Below are positions 23,015 through 35,104 of a DNA stretch of 64,000 nt, piece after piece (the stretch's first letter is position 1; the number at the start of each line of letters is the position of its first letter). Where the stretch lies: assembly GCA_022605405.1 (NCBI GenBank), contig JABYQQ010000001.1, positions 1,860,001 to 1,924,000 of the forward strand, read 5' to 3'. Both the position numbers and the translations under genes were made by a program. This DNA comes from Earliella scabrosa. Lineage: Eukaryota > Basidiomycota > Agaricomycetes > Polyporales > Polyporaceae. Under the pieces are notes generated by a model. The model was not told the origin of the DNA. It was given only the letters and a program-made list of their open reading frames with translations, and made no database searches.

Positions 23015-24453
23015 ATGCTGCCCTCGCTCGTGCTCCCCTCCACGCTCCTTTTCTCTCTCTGGGCGGCCCCCGCCGTCCTCGCGGGCGAGATCCCCTTTGG
23101 CTCGGAATGCAACCGCGCCCGCCAGAAGCTCCAGGAGGGCACATTCCAGTTCCAGACCGACTGCGACAACATGACCTTCTGCGCCGCCAACTCGACCTGC
23201 GCCTACCGCGGATGCCGCTCTGACGACTTTCCGTTCGGATACCTCGAAAACGTGACGATTCCGGACAAGTGCCCTAGGGGGACCTTCTGTCCCGACGAGC
23301 AGGACCAGTGCCAGCCGTTGCTGGCCGTGGGCGCCGCCTGTCAGTTCAACCGCGATGGTGAGTGCGATACAGAGTATTTTGGAGCGGGATGTTGACGGAG
23401 GATGGTCTGCGAAGACGAGTGCGAGGGTCCACCAAACTTCGCGGAGCTCCGGGACACGACTGGGTTCGGGCTCAACGTCAACGGCTCCATCTGCTTGAAC
23501 AACATTTGCATGTGCGTTCATCGCCAAATTGCGTCTTGTCTGCGTGGTCCGAGACCTTCTTCCTTCTAGGTGGGCGAACGTCACCGTCGGTCTCCCCTGT
23601 ATCGTCCAAAACACTGCATACACCGCGTACGGTCCAGACGGCGAGTTCATCTCCGTCGTGTCCAGGTGAGTTTTCTTCTGCCTGTCTTTTCTTCGCGCTC
23701 TTCGGGTCAGTTTTCTTGGGGGCAATGGAAGAGGACGCTAGCGTGGTCACTCTGAAACGATGACGCTGGCGCTTAGATGCTTACAGCCGGATTGATCAAG
23801 TCGGCTCGTCGATATGTAGTTCTGGCGGAAACTGACAAGTACGCTGCAGGGGTAACTGCCGAGTTGGACTCTACTGCGATTCCCAACAACTGGTTTGCGT
23901 GCAGGCCAAGGAGATCGGCGAGCAATGCGAAGCGGATAAGGAGTGCCTGACGTACAACTGCTTGGCCGACGGAACGTGCGGCAAGACGACCGACACCCCA
24001 GTGCAGGTCGGTACATGGGTCTACATCGTCGTCGGTGTTTGCATCCTTGGCGGTAAGTGCTTCACATCCTATCGTTACAGCCTAGCTCACTCTGTCCCAG
24101 GCATGGTCGGCACGCTCGTGGCGTTGTACTTTGTGCACAGGAAGGAGCGGAACGCAGAGCGCGAGAAGCGTCTGCAGTACTGGCGCGAGCAGAACGCGTT
24201 CCGGCAGAACATCATGCAGATGCAGGAGTCGGCACGGCACTCGCTCATGGCGTACACGCCCGGCGGCAGCCCGCGCAGCAGCACGCTCTACGGGCGCGAC
24301 GGACCCGAGACGGACTCGGCGGGGATGGGCCACGGCGCGAGCAAGGGCAGCGCGCTGCGCTACTACGTGTCGGACGATGGGTCGCAGATCGACGACCGTT
24401 CGGACGAGGACCTCATCATGCGCCGTCGGGACCAGAACGCGGGGCGGTTCTAA
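23015..24453 (+). CDS. Conserved Cys-rich type I membrane protein
   Basis: Exons 23015-23357, 23415-23511, 23570-23665, 23850-24052 and 24101-24453 give 363 aa. A signal peptide (LVLPSTLLFSLWAAPAVLAG) is followed by about 230 residues with some 20 Cys in short repeats such as CPRGTFCPDEQDQCQPLL and CLTYNCLADGTCGK. These resemble EGF- or scavenger-like modules. One transmembrane segment follows (VYIVVGVCILGGMVGTLVAL), then a basic cytosolic tail (HRKERNAEREKR) of about 130 residues rich in Ser, Gly and acidic stretches. N-glycosylation sequons (NMT, NST, NVT, NGS) dot the ectodomain. It probably sits at the cell surface as a wall or signal sensor. I recognise it as a fungal conserved type but not a named family. 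It lies between BTB-1 and BTB-2 and looks unrelated to them. Confidence 0.85.
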
Positions 24454-25298
24454 GGAGCGCGGCCATTCGCCGACTTCCATTCTTCACTCAAGCTGCGCGC
24501 CATCTCTAGACCTTCTTGGATTGCTCGGACGCGGCGGGCTGGTGGCATGGACTCATTAGTGTCGCCGTAGGTTGGTAGGCACAGAGCAGGCTCCTGATCG
24601 TCCGCGTTTCGATTCCCCGTCCCCGTCCCCATTCCCAGACTCCCGCATCCCGCATCCCCCACCGCTCCCCCTGTTCGGTTGCATCACGCACACTCACGGC
24701 ATGGGACACGAATACCTTCTATTATGTGTGTTTGTAGCGTACGGTCGAGTAATGTTGACCAGCGCTGCGCCCCGGTCTCGACAGTCGTTCGCTCGTTGGC
24801 AGTGTATGGCAGTAATATATACCGTCTTTTGTACAGTTCCCATCCGTAGCCATCCCTACCCGTGCGCTGTTTGAGCGGCGGCGCGAGAGCGCATGATTGT
24901 CAGCACCGCTGCGGCGAGATGCAGCGAGCGGGGAATGACGTGCTGCCCCGGCCGAAAATAGCAAGACCAAACTGGGTGGCGCGTCCCGCCGTCGTCGAGA
25001 ACGGCTGCACTGCGTCTCGCCTGCTTCCAGCCTTCATTCGCTCTCAGCTTGCCCTCCTCATCGTCGACGGCGTCCTGCCCTCCAATTGCTCATCAACGCA
25101 CGCCAAAGACACATATCTGGCTCGACGACTGCGCACGCACCCAGCATACACGCTCGTCTACCTCCGTCGGCTGGATTCTCATTCGACGGCCTCGTAAGGC
25201 CTCCAGACTCTCACGGCGCCAATCCGCACGAGTAACCGCACCTTACCTTTTAGCCACCACATTCACCAACTTCCCTTACGAACGACCGGCGGCGCGCC
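24454..25298. other. Intergenic, no gene recognised
   Basis: Contains the 3' UTR of the membrane protein and the promoter of the next gene. The stretch 24,606-24,660 is C-rich and pyrimidine-skewed. Confidence 0.4.
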
Positions 25299-27084
25299 AT
25301 GGCTAGCACGCCGGAACCGCTGCCCTCACTCCCGCCATCGCCAGGTCCAAGTCCGAGTCCCACCCCAGGGCCTCTGTCGAGGGTAAAGAACGAAGATGAT
25401 CTGGCGCGGGCGTGGCATGACGACGAGCCGAAGGCCCGCCTGAAGCCCAAGCGGCCGAAGAAGGGGAAGGGGAAGGGAAAGGGAAAGGAGAGAGCCGGGA
25501 GCGAGAGCGACGAGGACGAGGACGAGAGCGACGAGGATGAGGAGGATGAGGACGGCGCGGCGACGGGGTACCCGCCCACGAAGGAGGAGGAGGCCGAGTC
25601 GAGACGGGTCGCAGAGGTGTGTGTCTCTCCCAGTGCTGAGTGCAAGTGCATGTTCTGTGTCTCTCGAGCTTCGTGTGCTCGACTTTAAGAAGCGGTCTGG
25701 CGATTTGATTTGGGTTGCTCGTACGCGTACGCCGAGCTGATGCGTATGGACGTCCCCGGTCAGTCCTCTGACCTTTGGGAGTTGAACGGCCTGCACGAGG
25801 TGCTTGCGCTGTGTTGCGACCGGTTCGCGCGGGCGATCTGCATGACGCAGGACGCAGAGGCGTTCTGGCGATTTGATTTTCGTCGCCTGCACTCCGAGCC
25901 AACGCGTATGAGCGTCCGCCCTATATCTTCCGCTGTCACCGCAGAGTTGCATCTGCTCTCCGAGCGGATCCGCATAACATCACGCAGCTATGCACGGCGA
26001 AGGCGTTCAGATGTGCGGTCGAACTCGTCTAGGTGCTGCGTACGTCGCCGCATCGACCGTTGCCTTCAATGTATGCAGCATACAGGCGGGATCGCATCCA
26101 CATAATGGCCGCATACGCCGAGCTCTGTTGTCCGAGCCTTCAACATGAACGCCGAGTTTCACCCATTGCGCATGTTCAGAGCTATCTGCACGACCTCCTG
26201 TCCATTCGAACCGCCCGCTGACCTTGTTATGTCGGTCTCGTCCCATAGAACCTCCGCCGTTGGGAGATCGCCGAACGCCAGCGGCGGAAAGCAGCGCGCG
26301 AGTCTGTGATCGCCGTCTCACCAAGTGCGACGGTGACCAGCGCGAACAGCGCCCCGTCCCTCTTCGCCGATCTCTTCCGTCGCGACTCGCGCAAGGCGCC
26401 GCTCGGCGGTGTAGGCACGCACCATGCGCTTTCCACAGGGGACGAGTCCGTTCCATTGGACGAGCTCGAGACCCCCTCGGTCGAGCAGTTCTCCTCCCCA
26501 CCCACGCCCGAACCCGAGAACGAGAACCCGTTCGAGACTCCGAACGCGTCCCGGACGTCGCTCAACATCCCCGCACACTCCGCCATCATGACCGAGTCCG
26601 ACACTGTTCCAGACGACTTAACACGACAGGCGGAGTCGTCGAAGCACCTCACAGTCCCGCCCAAGCGTCCAACCATACAGGCATCGTCGTCGTTTGCGGG
26701 CCCCGGGACTACACCTCCGAAGAAACAGAAGAAGCAGCAGCCCCCACCTCCCAAGCCGTTGGGCCTCCCGCCCCCGAAGATCCCGCCCCCGCTGACGGAC
26801 GACCCGGGCATGGACACGCCGCCGGAACCTGTTCCAGCGCCGACAACTACAACACCGCCCTTGGTAGACGAGAGGGAACAGGAGAGTAGGAGGCAGAGGC
26901 AGGCACAGGGACAGGAGATGGAGCCACAGCCCCCGGTAAGGTGGTGGCATGAGTGGTTGTGCGGGTGCGGGGAGGGCCCGGATCGTGGTGGGGAGCATCA
27001 GGTGCGTTTCTATCCGTTTGTATGCGGGAGGATGTTGCTGAGATATGTGACATGCAGGCCGGACGTACGAATCCTATGGAATGA
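25299..27084 (+). CDS. Disordered Pro-rich protein ending AGRTNPME
   Basis: Exons 25299-25616, 26249-27001 and 27058-27084 give 365 aa. The start exon is Pro/Ser-rich, then a Lys block (KKGKGKGKGKE) and an acidic run of Asp/Glu. Exon 2 begins with the motif NLRRWEIAERQRRKAARES, carries Ser/Pro-rich sequence and poly-Pro tracts, and ends RWWHEWLCGCGEGPDRGGE; exon 3 adds AGRTNPME. The RRWE-AERQRRKAAR block and the Cys-rich WLCGCGEGPDRGG-AGRTNP ending are conserved in fungal proteins I remember only as hypothetical. A basic helix next to an acidic disordered region could suggest nuclear or chromatin work, but this is a guess. The 632-base first intron is unusually long and holds a partial internal repeat. 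Confidence 0.75.
25617..26248 (+). repeat. Long intron with diverged internal repeat
   Basis: Within this 632-base intron TCTGGCGATTTGATTT occurs at about 25,695 and again at about 25,863. Related follow-on stretches are GCGTATGGACGTCC and GCGTATGAGCGTCC, suggesting a diverged tandem duplication of roughly 170 bases. Neighbouring genes have introns of 45-70 bases. Confidence 0.45.
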
Positions 27085-27779
27085 CCTGCATGCACATACA
27101 CACATCACCACACCTTTCGACGTCACGGTATCGTTATGCTCCTTTCGGCTTTTGTGTCTCATACTTCTTCGGAGACGGACCTTTCACGATCAAGATCACG
27201 ATCGCACTTCATACATACATTATGCATTAGTGGCGGTCTCGGCCACGGACTTTGCGTTCTCGTGTTGCATGTCGCATTCTCTTGTCGCTATTTTGGAGAG
27301 CCTGTAGGGGAGTACAGCGTTGCTGTCGCATAATGTAGCCTGTTGCATCATTAGCGTCGCCTTCGCCCTGTGAGGCGTGTTCTTGACTTTGACTTGAAGT
27401 TGTGGTGTAGCAGCATCTCACGGGCAATTGGCGATCGAGGCCCGTCGTCCTTTCGGTACGTCCCGTCGACATCGTGTTGGGCCATCGGTGACTGATGCAC
27501 AGTCATTCAGGATACCTGAATTAGGCGCGAGTGTCTTGAACTCCATCTTCTTGAGATTGGGCTCACGACATGTCTGTGGACGTGGTTGAGCCCGACTGTC
27601 ACAGCACATTCACTGGGTCGAGTCGGCCAAGGCAGGTGAACGCAGCATACAGGGTCTCGTTCAGTTTCCACATCCAGCCATCAACCACAACAATCCATTG
27701 CCCACACGCTGATCGTTACACCCGCATCTATCGTAAGCATCTACACTGGTACTCTATCCGCAAAGCCCATGCACTAACG
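27085..27779. other. Intergenic between convergent genes
   Basis: About 0.7 kb between the stop of the Pro-rich gene and the stop of the caleosin gene. No gene recognised. Confidence 0.4.
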
Positions 27780-28705
27780 TCACATGCTCTTTGGCTTCGT
27801 AGGACGCGCGTTCCTCGCCTTAACCTCTGCGAAGAGACTCCCATCATAGACGCGGCGAACGTCGTCTTTCTTAAGGACACCGTCCGGCGGGGAGAGCATC
27901 ATCCACAACGACAGCCCTATGGCGCTGTGGGTCAGCAAGCTGTCTTTGGTCTGGAAGAGCCACTTACATTCTGTCAACCCGGCAATGCTCCCGGCCGGGT
28001 CGGCGAACACGCGTTGTCCTGCCAGACCCTTCCAGACGTCCGCTTTCGTGAGGCCGTCCTTCCCGGGTGTTGAAGAGTACTTTGCAAAGAAGTCCTCGAA
28101 CCTGCGAAGGGAGGGATCAAGGTCAGCACGCTCTTCCTCCATCTCTTTGCCTACGAATCGTGCGCTCACTTCTGCGGGATGAATCGTCCCTCGTTGTCAA
28201 GCGTGCCAGAGTCGCTCCCATGCTTCCCCTTATGGATGTTCTTCGGATAAATTCTGAACAGCAAGTCGGGCAGCCATCCATCTACGGTCGGGTACGACAG
28301 GCCCAGGTGGATGCCGATGGCGGACAGCAGGCTGAAGAGGAAGCCGAAGCCGAGCGCGCGGAAGCCGCGGTACGTCTCGAGCGGGGTGATCGCCCCGTCC
28401 CCGTTCTCGTCGAAGAAGTCGACGTGCTGTTGGAGCACGGTGCGGTGCGCGTGGCGCGCGGCCCAGTCGTTTGTCTGGGTCCCGTTTGGGGCGTCGAGGG
28501 AGGCGGCGATGTTGGCGCGCGCTGTGCCTACGCCATCGAAGGTGCCGATGTCAATGTCTTCGCGATCTCAGGAGGGTTTGGCTTGTGACGTACCAGGATT
28601 GGGCAGTCGTTCGTTCTGCGACGGTGTGGGGTCATAGGGTGAACGCTCTATCGTGACTGGTACCTCCGAGAGGCCGGTCTGGAAGGATGCACTGCTTGTT
28701 GGCAT
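27780..28705 (-). CDS. Caleosin / peroxygenase
   Basis: Three exons on the minus strand, 28705-28594, 28527-28170 and 28101-27780, give 263 aa. The EF-hand loop DENGDGAITPLE follows the conserved His of QQHVDFFD; the second heme-ligand-type His lies in HKGKHGSDSG, followed by GRFIPQKFEDFF. The central hydrophobic segment with Pro (LGFGFLFSLLSAIGIHLGLS) is the membrane hairpin region, and VYDGSLF closes the domain. Caleosins bind calcium and heme, sit on lipid droplets or ER, and use hydroperoxides to oxygenate fatty acids. In exon 3 a weak GTAAGT occurs at GLTECKW, but removing any nearby segment breaks the frame, so read-through is preferred. Confidence 0.92.
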
Positions 28706-28784
28706 AGCGTGGGGTCTGCGATGTATAGTGCGTAGCAGGTATGTAGCAGGTAGATGAGTGTGGATCCTTGGATCTGCAGGCCTC

Positions 28785-28791
28785 ATATATA
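28785..28791 (-). promoter_or_regulatory. TATA box of caleosin gene
   Basis: On the minus strand TATATAT lies about 80 bases before the ATG at 28705. Confidence 0.45.
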
Positions 28792-29455
28792 ACTCGCCGG
28801 ACGGGCAAGGACAAAGTCACCAGAGATGCGCGGCTGTGTGCTTTGCGCTGCAATCGGACATCGACGTTATTCCAATTGGTGTCTCGCGAGTGCTGCATAC
28901 AGCACTCGGTGATTCGTATCTCCCTGAGCCCGAGCTGACTTGCACCATCAGCGCGCGGGGCATCCCTTGAAACATGTCGACCGCCCGCATGTGAAATATG
29001 TGAAATACTGGAAGCCTGAGAGTACCAGTGTACCTGAACAGTCCGAAAAAGTCGGTCATAGATGAGTGGTGGTTCATACCCATGTAACCCGTTCGTAGCA
29101 TGTGCCGGCATAGCTGATCGTCCGGGCAGTGCGCGAGTCCGCATCGCATCTGCACGAACATGACCACCGCGAGATGCAGTGTTATCTCCGAGGTCGTCAG
29201 CCTGTCATTGTTGCGACGAACGCCTAGCGCGCACAGGCTGTCGATCGCTCATGAGTTTCAATTCGCGGCCGGACGCCTCAATCTGAACGGGCAAGTAGGC
29301 AGAAAGACATAATTGAGGGATACGCGCGTCACGTCCAACGACGAGGCTGAGCTGCTGCTGCTGTGCGTGGGCTGTGCATATGGTCGATCTTGACTATTAC
29401 TTGCTATGGAACATATGAGAACTGCATTATCAGCCGACGTATTTGGCCCGGTGGT
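28792..29455. other. Intergenic, no gene recognised
   Basis: A 116-codon minus-strand frame ends here but has no recognisable domain and no supporting splice structure; I leave it uncalled. Confidence 0.35.
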
Positions 29456-30400
29456 TTCAGGATCTCCACGAGTCCTCCGGTGTGAGGAAGAGGATGGTCC
29501 TGATGACGCCAGCAACTCCGACAGAGACGTGGTGGGGGCGTCAGGTCCGCCCATATCAGTGAGGGCCATCGTTAGCTCCAAGGAGGTGCAATCATATCGG
29601 AAGTGTAATTGTTACATACCTGTAGTATGCACGGAGCCGACCTGGGCACATTGCGACGATTGTCAGGTCGGGCCGTTCCTTCGCTTGCTTGTACGTCTAT
29701 GTCACGAGTCTGTTAGCGTACGAAGCAAGTACCATGACGATCATCCAGACACGTACCAGCATATTCATGGCAGTCTTGGAAGATCGAGTGCAACGTGTGC
29801 ACCGGCCCCATGTCTGCATCGATGCTTCCGAGCGTGTTCGATAGTATGTTCACGATCGTCCTCTTCGCGCTCTTCTCTACAAGAGGGAGAAACGCTTGCG
29901 TGATCGCGGCCGGCCCAGCGACGTTGATTGCGAGGACTTCCTCCAGGATGTCGATGTCCAGGATGGAGGAGACATCTTTGTCACGGAGGTTCTATGGCCC
30001 GGTGAGAGACTAGACGAGCATGAGCAAATCGCTGGGATATTATGTGCTTACCACACCGGCATTGTTGACGAGATAGCCTATGCCGCTTGAGCCGACGAGG
30101 TCTGATACTCACCTCGTCTGGGCACTTTTGGATAGACCTCCGGTCGGTCACCTCAAGGCGGACAATGTGTAGCACTCCGCGCCCTCAGGCTGTATGACTG
30201 AGTACTGAGTGCTTGAAGAGCCGAAGCTCCTGGCAGATCTCTACAAGCAGCAATCGCGATATTCAGGGGCTCTCGGAGCAGGCCATCTCCAAACTGATCC
30301 CTCAGTTGGTTCTTCTGGAAAGACGAAGCGGCTCAGAAACGTCGCGCACAGATGAACTCGACTCACCCGGCGGTTTGAAGCTGACTTTCTCGACTCAAAG
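29456..30400 (-). pseudogene. SDR-2, broken copy of the short-chain dehydrogenase
   Basis: Segments match each exon of SDR-1: LHIVRLEVTDR, then the NNAG region (about 30,060), the central exon (29,990-29,760) and DMGGPDA (about 29,555). Damage is extensive. The TGxxxGxG exon start is scrambled. Insertions near 30,110 shift the frame before the NNAG block. The catalytic YxxxK region (about 29,770) reads His in place of Tyr, with a one-base insertion just before Lys. A two-base deletion after GGPDA shifts the last exon. It lies head to head with BTB-2, whereas SDR-1 is tail to tail with BTB-1. Confidence 0.85.
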
Positions 30401-30690
30401 CCAGACAAGCCGACGGCGAGAAAGTTAGATCAGGCCTCGTACTAGTACTTATAGCTCGCGGGGCCGCTGGGCTCCTGGGCTCTCGACAAGGGTGACGGCG
30501 ATGCTTGAACTTGGTGTGGGATCCGCGACAGACGCCCGCGGCGCGCCTGCTGGCCTCGGGCACGTTGACAGCGACGTCGACGACAACGGTCACAGCAGCC
30601 CTCATTTAGAAGCTATCTCTCTCATTTTCTCCACAATCACCAAGCCTTCACGCTACCCCTGCAGCCTGACCCCGCCTCACTTTTCAGCAA

Positions 30691-31903
30691 GTGAACAGGC
30701 GCGGATCTGCCATCTCGAACCAACCAGAGAGCTCTTGCTCTCGAAAACGTCCGCGAACAGGTTCAGTCGCGGACGCTGAGCCATGGCAGATACCCTCCGA
30801 AGACCTGGAGCGTCATGCGGAGCTGTGGCTTGAAGACGGGAACATCGTGTTGGTCGCGCAGAATGTCGGCTTTCGAGTCTACAAGGGCATTCTCACAAAG
30901 CAATCGCCTGTATTCGAGGACCTCTTCTCTGCTCAAGAAACTCGCGCTGATGAGACATACGATGGAGTTCCTGTGGTTCGCTTATTTGACTCGCCGGTGG
31001 ACGTAGGGCATCTCCTACGGGTGCTTCTACTTGCAAGCCAGCAAACGTCAGTCAGCCCACATGATTGCCCTCGACTATCTGCCCATGCCCACTGACCACC
31101 CCCTTGCTAGAGCGATGAAGGATACCTATGACCTGGAAACAGAGTTTCACGTGCTGTCAGCCCTGATACGCCTCTCCCACAAATATCAGAAGGAAGACAT
31201 TGAGAAAAGTGCTGTTCGTGCTTTGCGCGCCTTATATCCAACCGACCTGCATGCCTTCATGGCTATGTTGAAGAACCACGTCAGCGAGAAAAGTTTGGTC
31301 TACGCTATAGGCGCAGTCAATCTCGCCCGACTCACCGGCACTCCCTCCATCCTGCCCGCCGCGTTCTACCACTGCGCGGTACTTCGAGAGAAAGTGATTC
31401 TGGGTCTCGTTCGGGAGGACGGCACGAAGGAGTACCTCAGCGAAGAAGACCTTGCGCGTTGCATACGCGGCATCGAACGCCTGACCGTGGAGTCCGCCGC
31501 GTGGTGTCAAACTCTCTCAGAGATCGCTCCCCTACCGATCCAGTGGGGTTGCAGGCCGCTAGGGAGCTGCATTGGAGGCATCGTGTGTCTTCGTGCAGAA
31601 GTGAGAACAATAGTCCAGACTAGGGGCATCACCGTCGAAGCACTTGGTGCCTTAAACTTATGGAGCGTCGAGGGTATGTGCAGCGCGTGCGTCGATTATG
31701 TCGAGGGCAGGCAGCGGCGGGCGCGAGAGGAAGTCTGGCAGAGACTTCCCCTCACCTTCAATCTCGAAGCTGACCTGCCATGGTGGCCAAACGAACCGGA
31801 TGATGCTGGTACGCCTAGTCGCTGTTGCATGACGTCGGAGTCATCTAATAACCCACTCAGCTTGATCTTCCCCAGGTTGCCTTGCCTGGCTTGTCATCTG
31901 TAG
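30691..31903 (+). pseudogene. BTB/POZ domain protein, copy 2, start codon lost
   Basis: Exon 1 ends at 31046 and exon 2 is 31111-31903 or is spliced at the GTACGCC near 31810. The frame is open over the whole BTB domain (WLEDGNIVLVAQNVGFRVYK, VVRLFDSPVDVGHLLRVLLL) and the C-terminal half (TGTPSILPAAFYHCAVLREK, LPWWPNEPD). At the position of the ATG in copies 1 and 3 (MSNQ) this copy has ATC (30712-30714). A stop lies upstream at 30667 and no in-frame ATG occurs in the rest of exon 1. Either the gene is dead at the start codon or a new 5' exon is spliced in (an acceptor-like TTTTCAG precedes 30688). Otherwise it looks undamaged, so loss would be recent. Confidence 0.7.
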
Positions 31904-32191
31904 ACAATGCATGCAATTATATTTTCATCTGTCACATTTGTAGGGTCATCCAGACTATCTGGACGGTGTTTGATGGCACGGCACGCATATAGAAGACTGG
32001 CAATACAATCCCTTCCGTACTTCCTTGTCAATCTTACATGCCAACAGGTTGTCAAGCATCCAAGTTTACGGGCCGGATCTCTCGAATTAACATATTGAAC
32101 GCCATCGTGAACGTGCGCATAACAGACTAAGCATACAGTACTCGAGCAACTTTCTATCTTAACCTACAGCTTGAAGCCATGATCGATTCCT

Positions 32192-34616
32192 CTACTGCGA
32201 GACAAATGATATCTTCAAAGGCATCGCGACATTCAGCTCTTCCTGGCCGACGATCATAGGAGCCATCGCGATCCACATCGGTGCACGCTTGATGGTCATC
32301 TTCTCGGAAGGGAGCGAGAACTGGAAGTTCGCACATAGTTCCGCGACGATAGCTTGGATCTCAATGATCCTACGTGTATGGAAGATATAAGTGCACTGTG
32401 TAAGTGGCATGCCGGATGTGAAGCACTCACGAGAACCGCCACCCGATGCATCCGCGTGGGCCCGCAGCTGTATAATGGTCAGTGATTTGCCATTACATAG
32501 CACTTGGGAACGAGGACTGACAAAACGACATCCTGTAGAGGCACATCATCAGCGGCCCGGATTGTGGGCTTATCATTGAGCACTCACAAGTTCGCGAACA
32601 CGCCGACGTTCGTCTGTTTCCCTATTTCCTGGCGGAACCAGCGCTCGGGGTTCCACTCGTCCGCATCCTCGCCCCAAACATCCTTCAAGCTAGCAAAAGG
32701 AGTGTATCAGAGGGCGGCCAGCCGGAAGCGAAAAAGGAGCGGTGCGTACCGATGGTAGGCAGCGAACGAGGTGTAGATGACCTGGCCCGCACGGATCGAC
32801 ACCTCTGTGATCGCTTCGCCCGTCACAGAGACGACGGGATACTGAAGCGGAATGACGTCGTCCTTTGTCGCCTGGCGAGGCAGGTTCGGGATGATGCTAT
32901 GCATCCGCAGCGTTTCCTAGAATATAGAACGGTGAGCGTCCACCGGACTCTCGCAGAAAGAGATAAGTCATCGTATGCGCACCTTGATCGCGTTCATAGT
33001 CAGCGTGAGGGAGTCGAGGTCGTCCATCGTGAACTCGGGGTCTCCGCGCGCCTCGAGCCGTGCGCGTGCTGCAAGTATCTCGTCGCGCATGCGGCGCTGG
33101 TACTCCGGGTGCCGAGCGAGCTCATACGCGAGGAATGTGAGCGTGGTCGCGGTCGTCTCGTGCCCTGCGACAGTGAGCGAGAACATCTCGGCCATGATCT
33201 CTTCATCGGATAGCCGGGTCTTCGCATCACCAGAGGCACTCGCCCTGACTGCAAGTCAAGCAAACAACAAGCCGTCAGACGAAACGACGGGAAGAGGAGT
33301 CACGAGGTACCGACCGAGGAGACTGATGATGTCCTTGCTGTTGCTAGGCTTATCGACATCGTATTCCGTGCGCTGTTGATGAAGGATTTGCTTGCCATAC
33401 TCCGTGTATATATCTCTGAGGCCTCGAAGGCGCGTGAATGGCTCGAACGGGATGTATAGGAAAGAGTTCAGGATGGATCGAGGAAGGTAGTCCCACGTCG
33501 CGCGGAAGAGTCCTACTATGAATGGGGGCTTGTATCCAATGTCCTTGCTGAGACGTTCGACGAGTCAATTGTGTGTTTGACACACTGTGGTACGACACGC
33601 ACAAGAAGTTCTCGTAAGCTTTGCAGATAGGGCTTCGTTCGCCTTCGTTGAGGGCGCCGTAACGATAGTTGAACGCCACTGGGAGTAAGGGAAGAGCCTA
33701 AGCGGAGATGCGCTGAGTACACAACGATTGATCGCACTGACCTTCGCCTATGATGTCCAGGGTGACGCGCGAAAACCATGTGTTGACCATGACGGTCATC
33801 TCGCCCTCATTCGTATCACTTGCCAACTCGGCCCTCCAGATGTCCACCAGCTGTATCGAAAAGAAACGTTCAAGCTGTTCAGCAGCGTGCCGACGGACCG
33901 GCATATGCGCGCGTACCTTGCTCGAGAAGTTCTGAATGAGCGGCAGGAAGGACCGGAGATGAGCAACGCTGAAGGCAGGATTCATGATTTTGCGGTGACG
34001 CTGGTGATCCATTCCTGTCGTGGATGAGACGATCTGGCACACGCCCACATGGTGAGGACGTACCCTCGGCAGACACGATTCCCGGTCCCGACGCGAGCGT
34101 CCCAACGAAGTTTTGAGACATAATCTTCTCATACTTGTATCCCGACTTCTGATAGATGTGTTGGAGCGCCTACGAAATCCATTGTGAGGATGACGATCGC
34201 TTGAACGAGTCACTTCGAGAGCGCGTACCTTTGGATCGGCAGTCATGAGAGCGTCTGTCTGTGCAGAAGAAGGGCGTCAACATGCCGGTATTGTCAGCTG
34301 CTGACTCTTGAGGACTCACTCCAAAGGAGCCAGAGATGCGCCATGTGGGACCATATTCATGGAGCCATTGTGATTCAAGCTCGCCCACTTCATTCTGAGT
34401 ACTCAAAGCACGCTCATGCCCTAGCATACAGCGTTCCTCAGTTCTTGACGCACGAGGACCACGGTCATCACGGAAACAAGACTCACCCAACAGAACAGAT
34501 GGAGAAGGGGGACCACGAAGACGCCTGATCGCCGCACTACGACGGCCGCGCAAGACCCGATAGAATGTCACAAGCAGACTGACTGCGACGAGTGCGGCAA
34601 ACGGAAGAGAGAGCAT
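32192..34616 (-). CDS. Cytochrome P450 monooxygenase, copy 2 (inverted)
   Basis: Fourteen exons on the minus strand: 34616-34487, 34420-34320, 34258-34229, 34169-34064, 34014-33917, 33850-33742, 33678-33603, 33547-33315, 33248-32983, 32916-32750, 32689-32588, 32532-32522, 32467-32431, 32369-32192; 1,644 bases, 547 aa. Each exon equals its counterpart in P450-1 in length. Motifs are intact: MDHQRHRKIMNPAF, VAGHETTATTLTF, ETLRMHSI and heme loop FSAGPRGCIG (Pro instead of Leu in copy 1, the commoner residue). Differences scatter over the protein, so copy 2 may have shifted in substrate. The donor after exon 8 is GTCGGT rather than GTGAGT, a weak site. The frame is open upstream of the ATG, but MLSLPFAAL matches the start of copy 1. 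Confidence 0.94.
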
Positions 34617-34790
34617 GGTAAGTCCAAGAGGGCGAGGTGAGTGAATACGGGGGAGGAACCTGGAGACCACTGTCAGCATACAGTGCCTTTTAAGCTTCTG
34701 CAAGTCTTCCACACCAATCGCGAGCGCTGGCACGTCGTTCATGGAAGATTGGTGGTGTCACCTACCGATGTGAGCACGGAGAGAAAGCGA
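34617..34790 (-). promoter_or_regulatory. Conserved promoter region of P450-2
   Basis: Reverse complement aligns with 12,409-12,600 upstream of P450-1, including GTGACACCACCAATCTTCC, the block GTGGAAGACTTGCAGAAGCTT and a TTAAAAGGCAC stretch. Confidence 0.5.
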
Positions 34791-35104
34791 CAGTGGCGAT
34801 GATTGCGCCATGATAACGAGATCTATGCTCTCCGATTGAAGGCGCGACTACGCATGCTTGCTCCGATTACGTTCTAAAATGGTATGGAGGTTAGCTTGGA
34901 TAAGTTCGACTCGGGACAGAGCATCTAGTACCAATGGCTTGCTTTTCCGCCGGAGACATGGCAATGGTGACGTTCATTGAAGTCAGGTGAGCAGGCCTCC
35001 GCTGCACCATTTGCACGCATACGACGGTGACGTGAGTGACCAGTATCATGTCTGCCCTTGGACACCAACATATGCAGTTAGGTTGGTGGCTCGGGCGGGG
35101 ATCG

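Noticed and set aside
27780..28101. An intron at the GTAAGT inside the caleosin last exon
   Set aside because: No acceptor at a reasonable distance keeps the frame to VLKKDDVRRVYDGSLF; the unspliced frame gives a complete domain.
28817..29167. 116-codon minus-strand frame upstream of the caleosin gene
   Set aside because: No start context, no introns, no recognisable domain; likely random.
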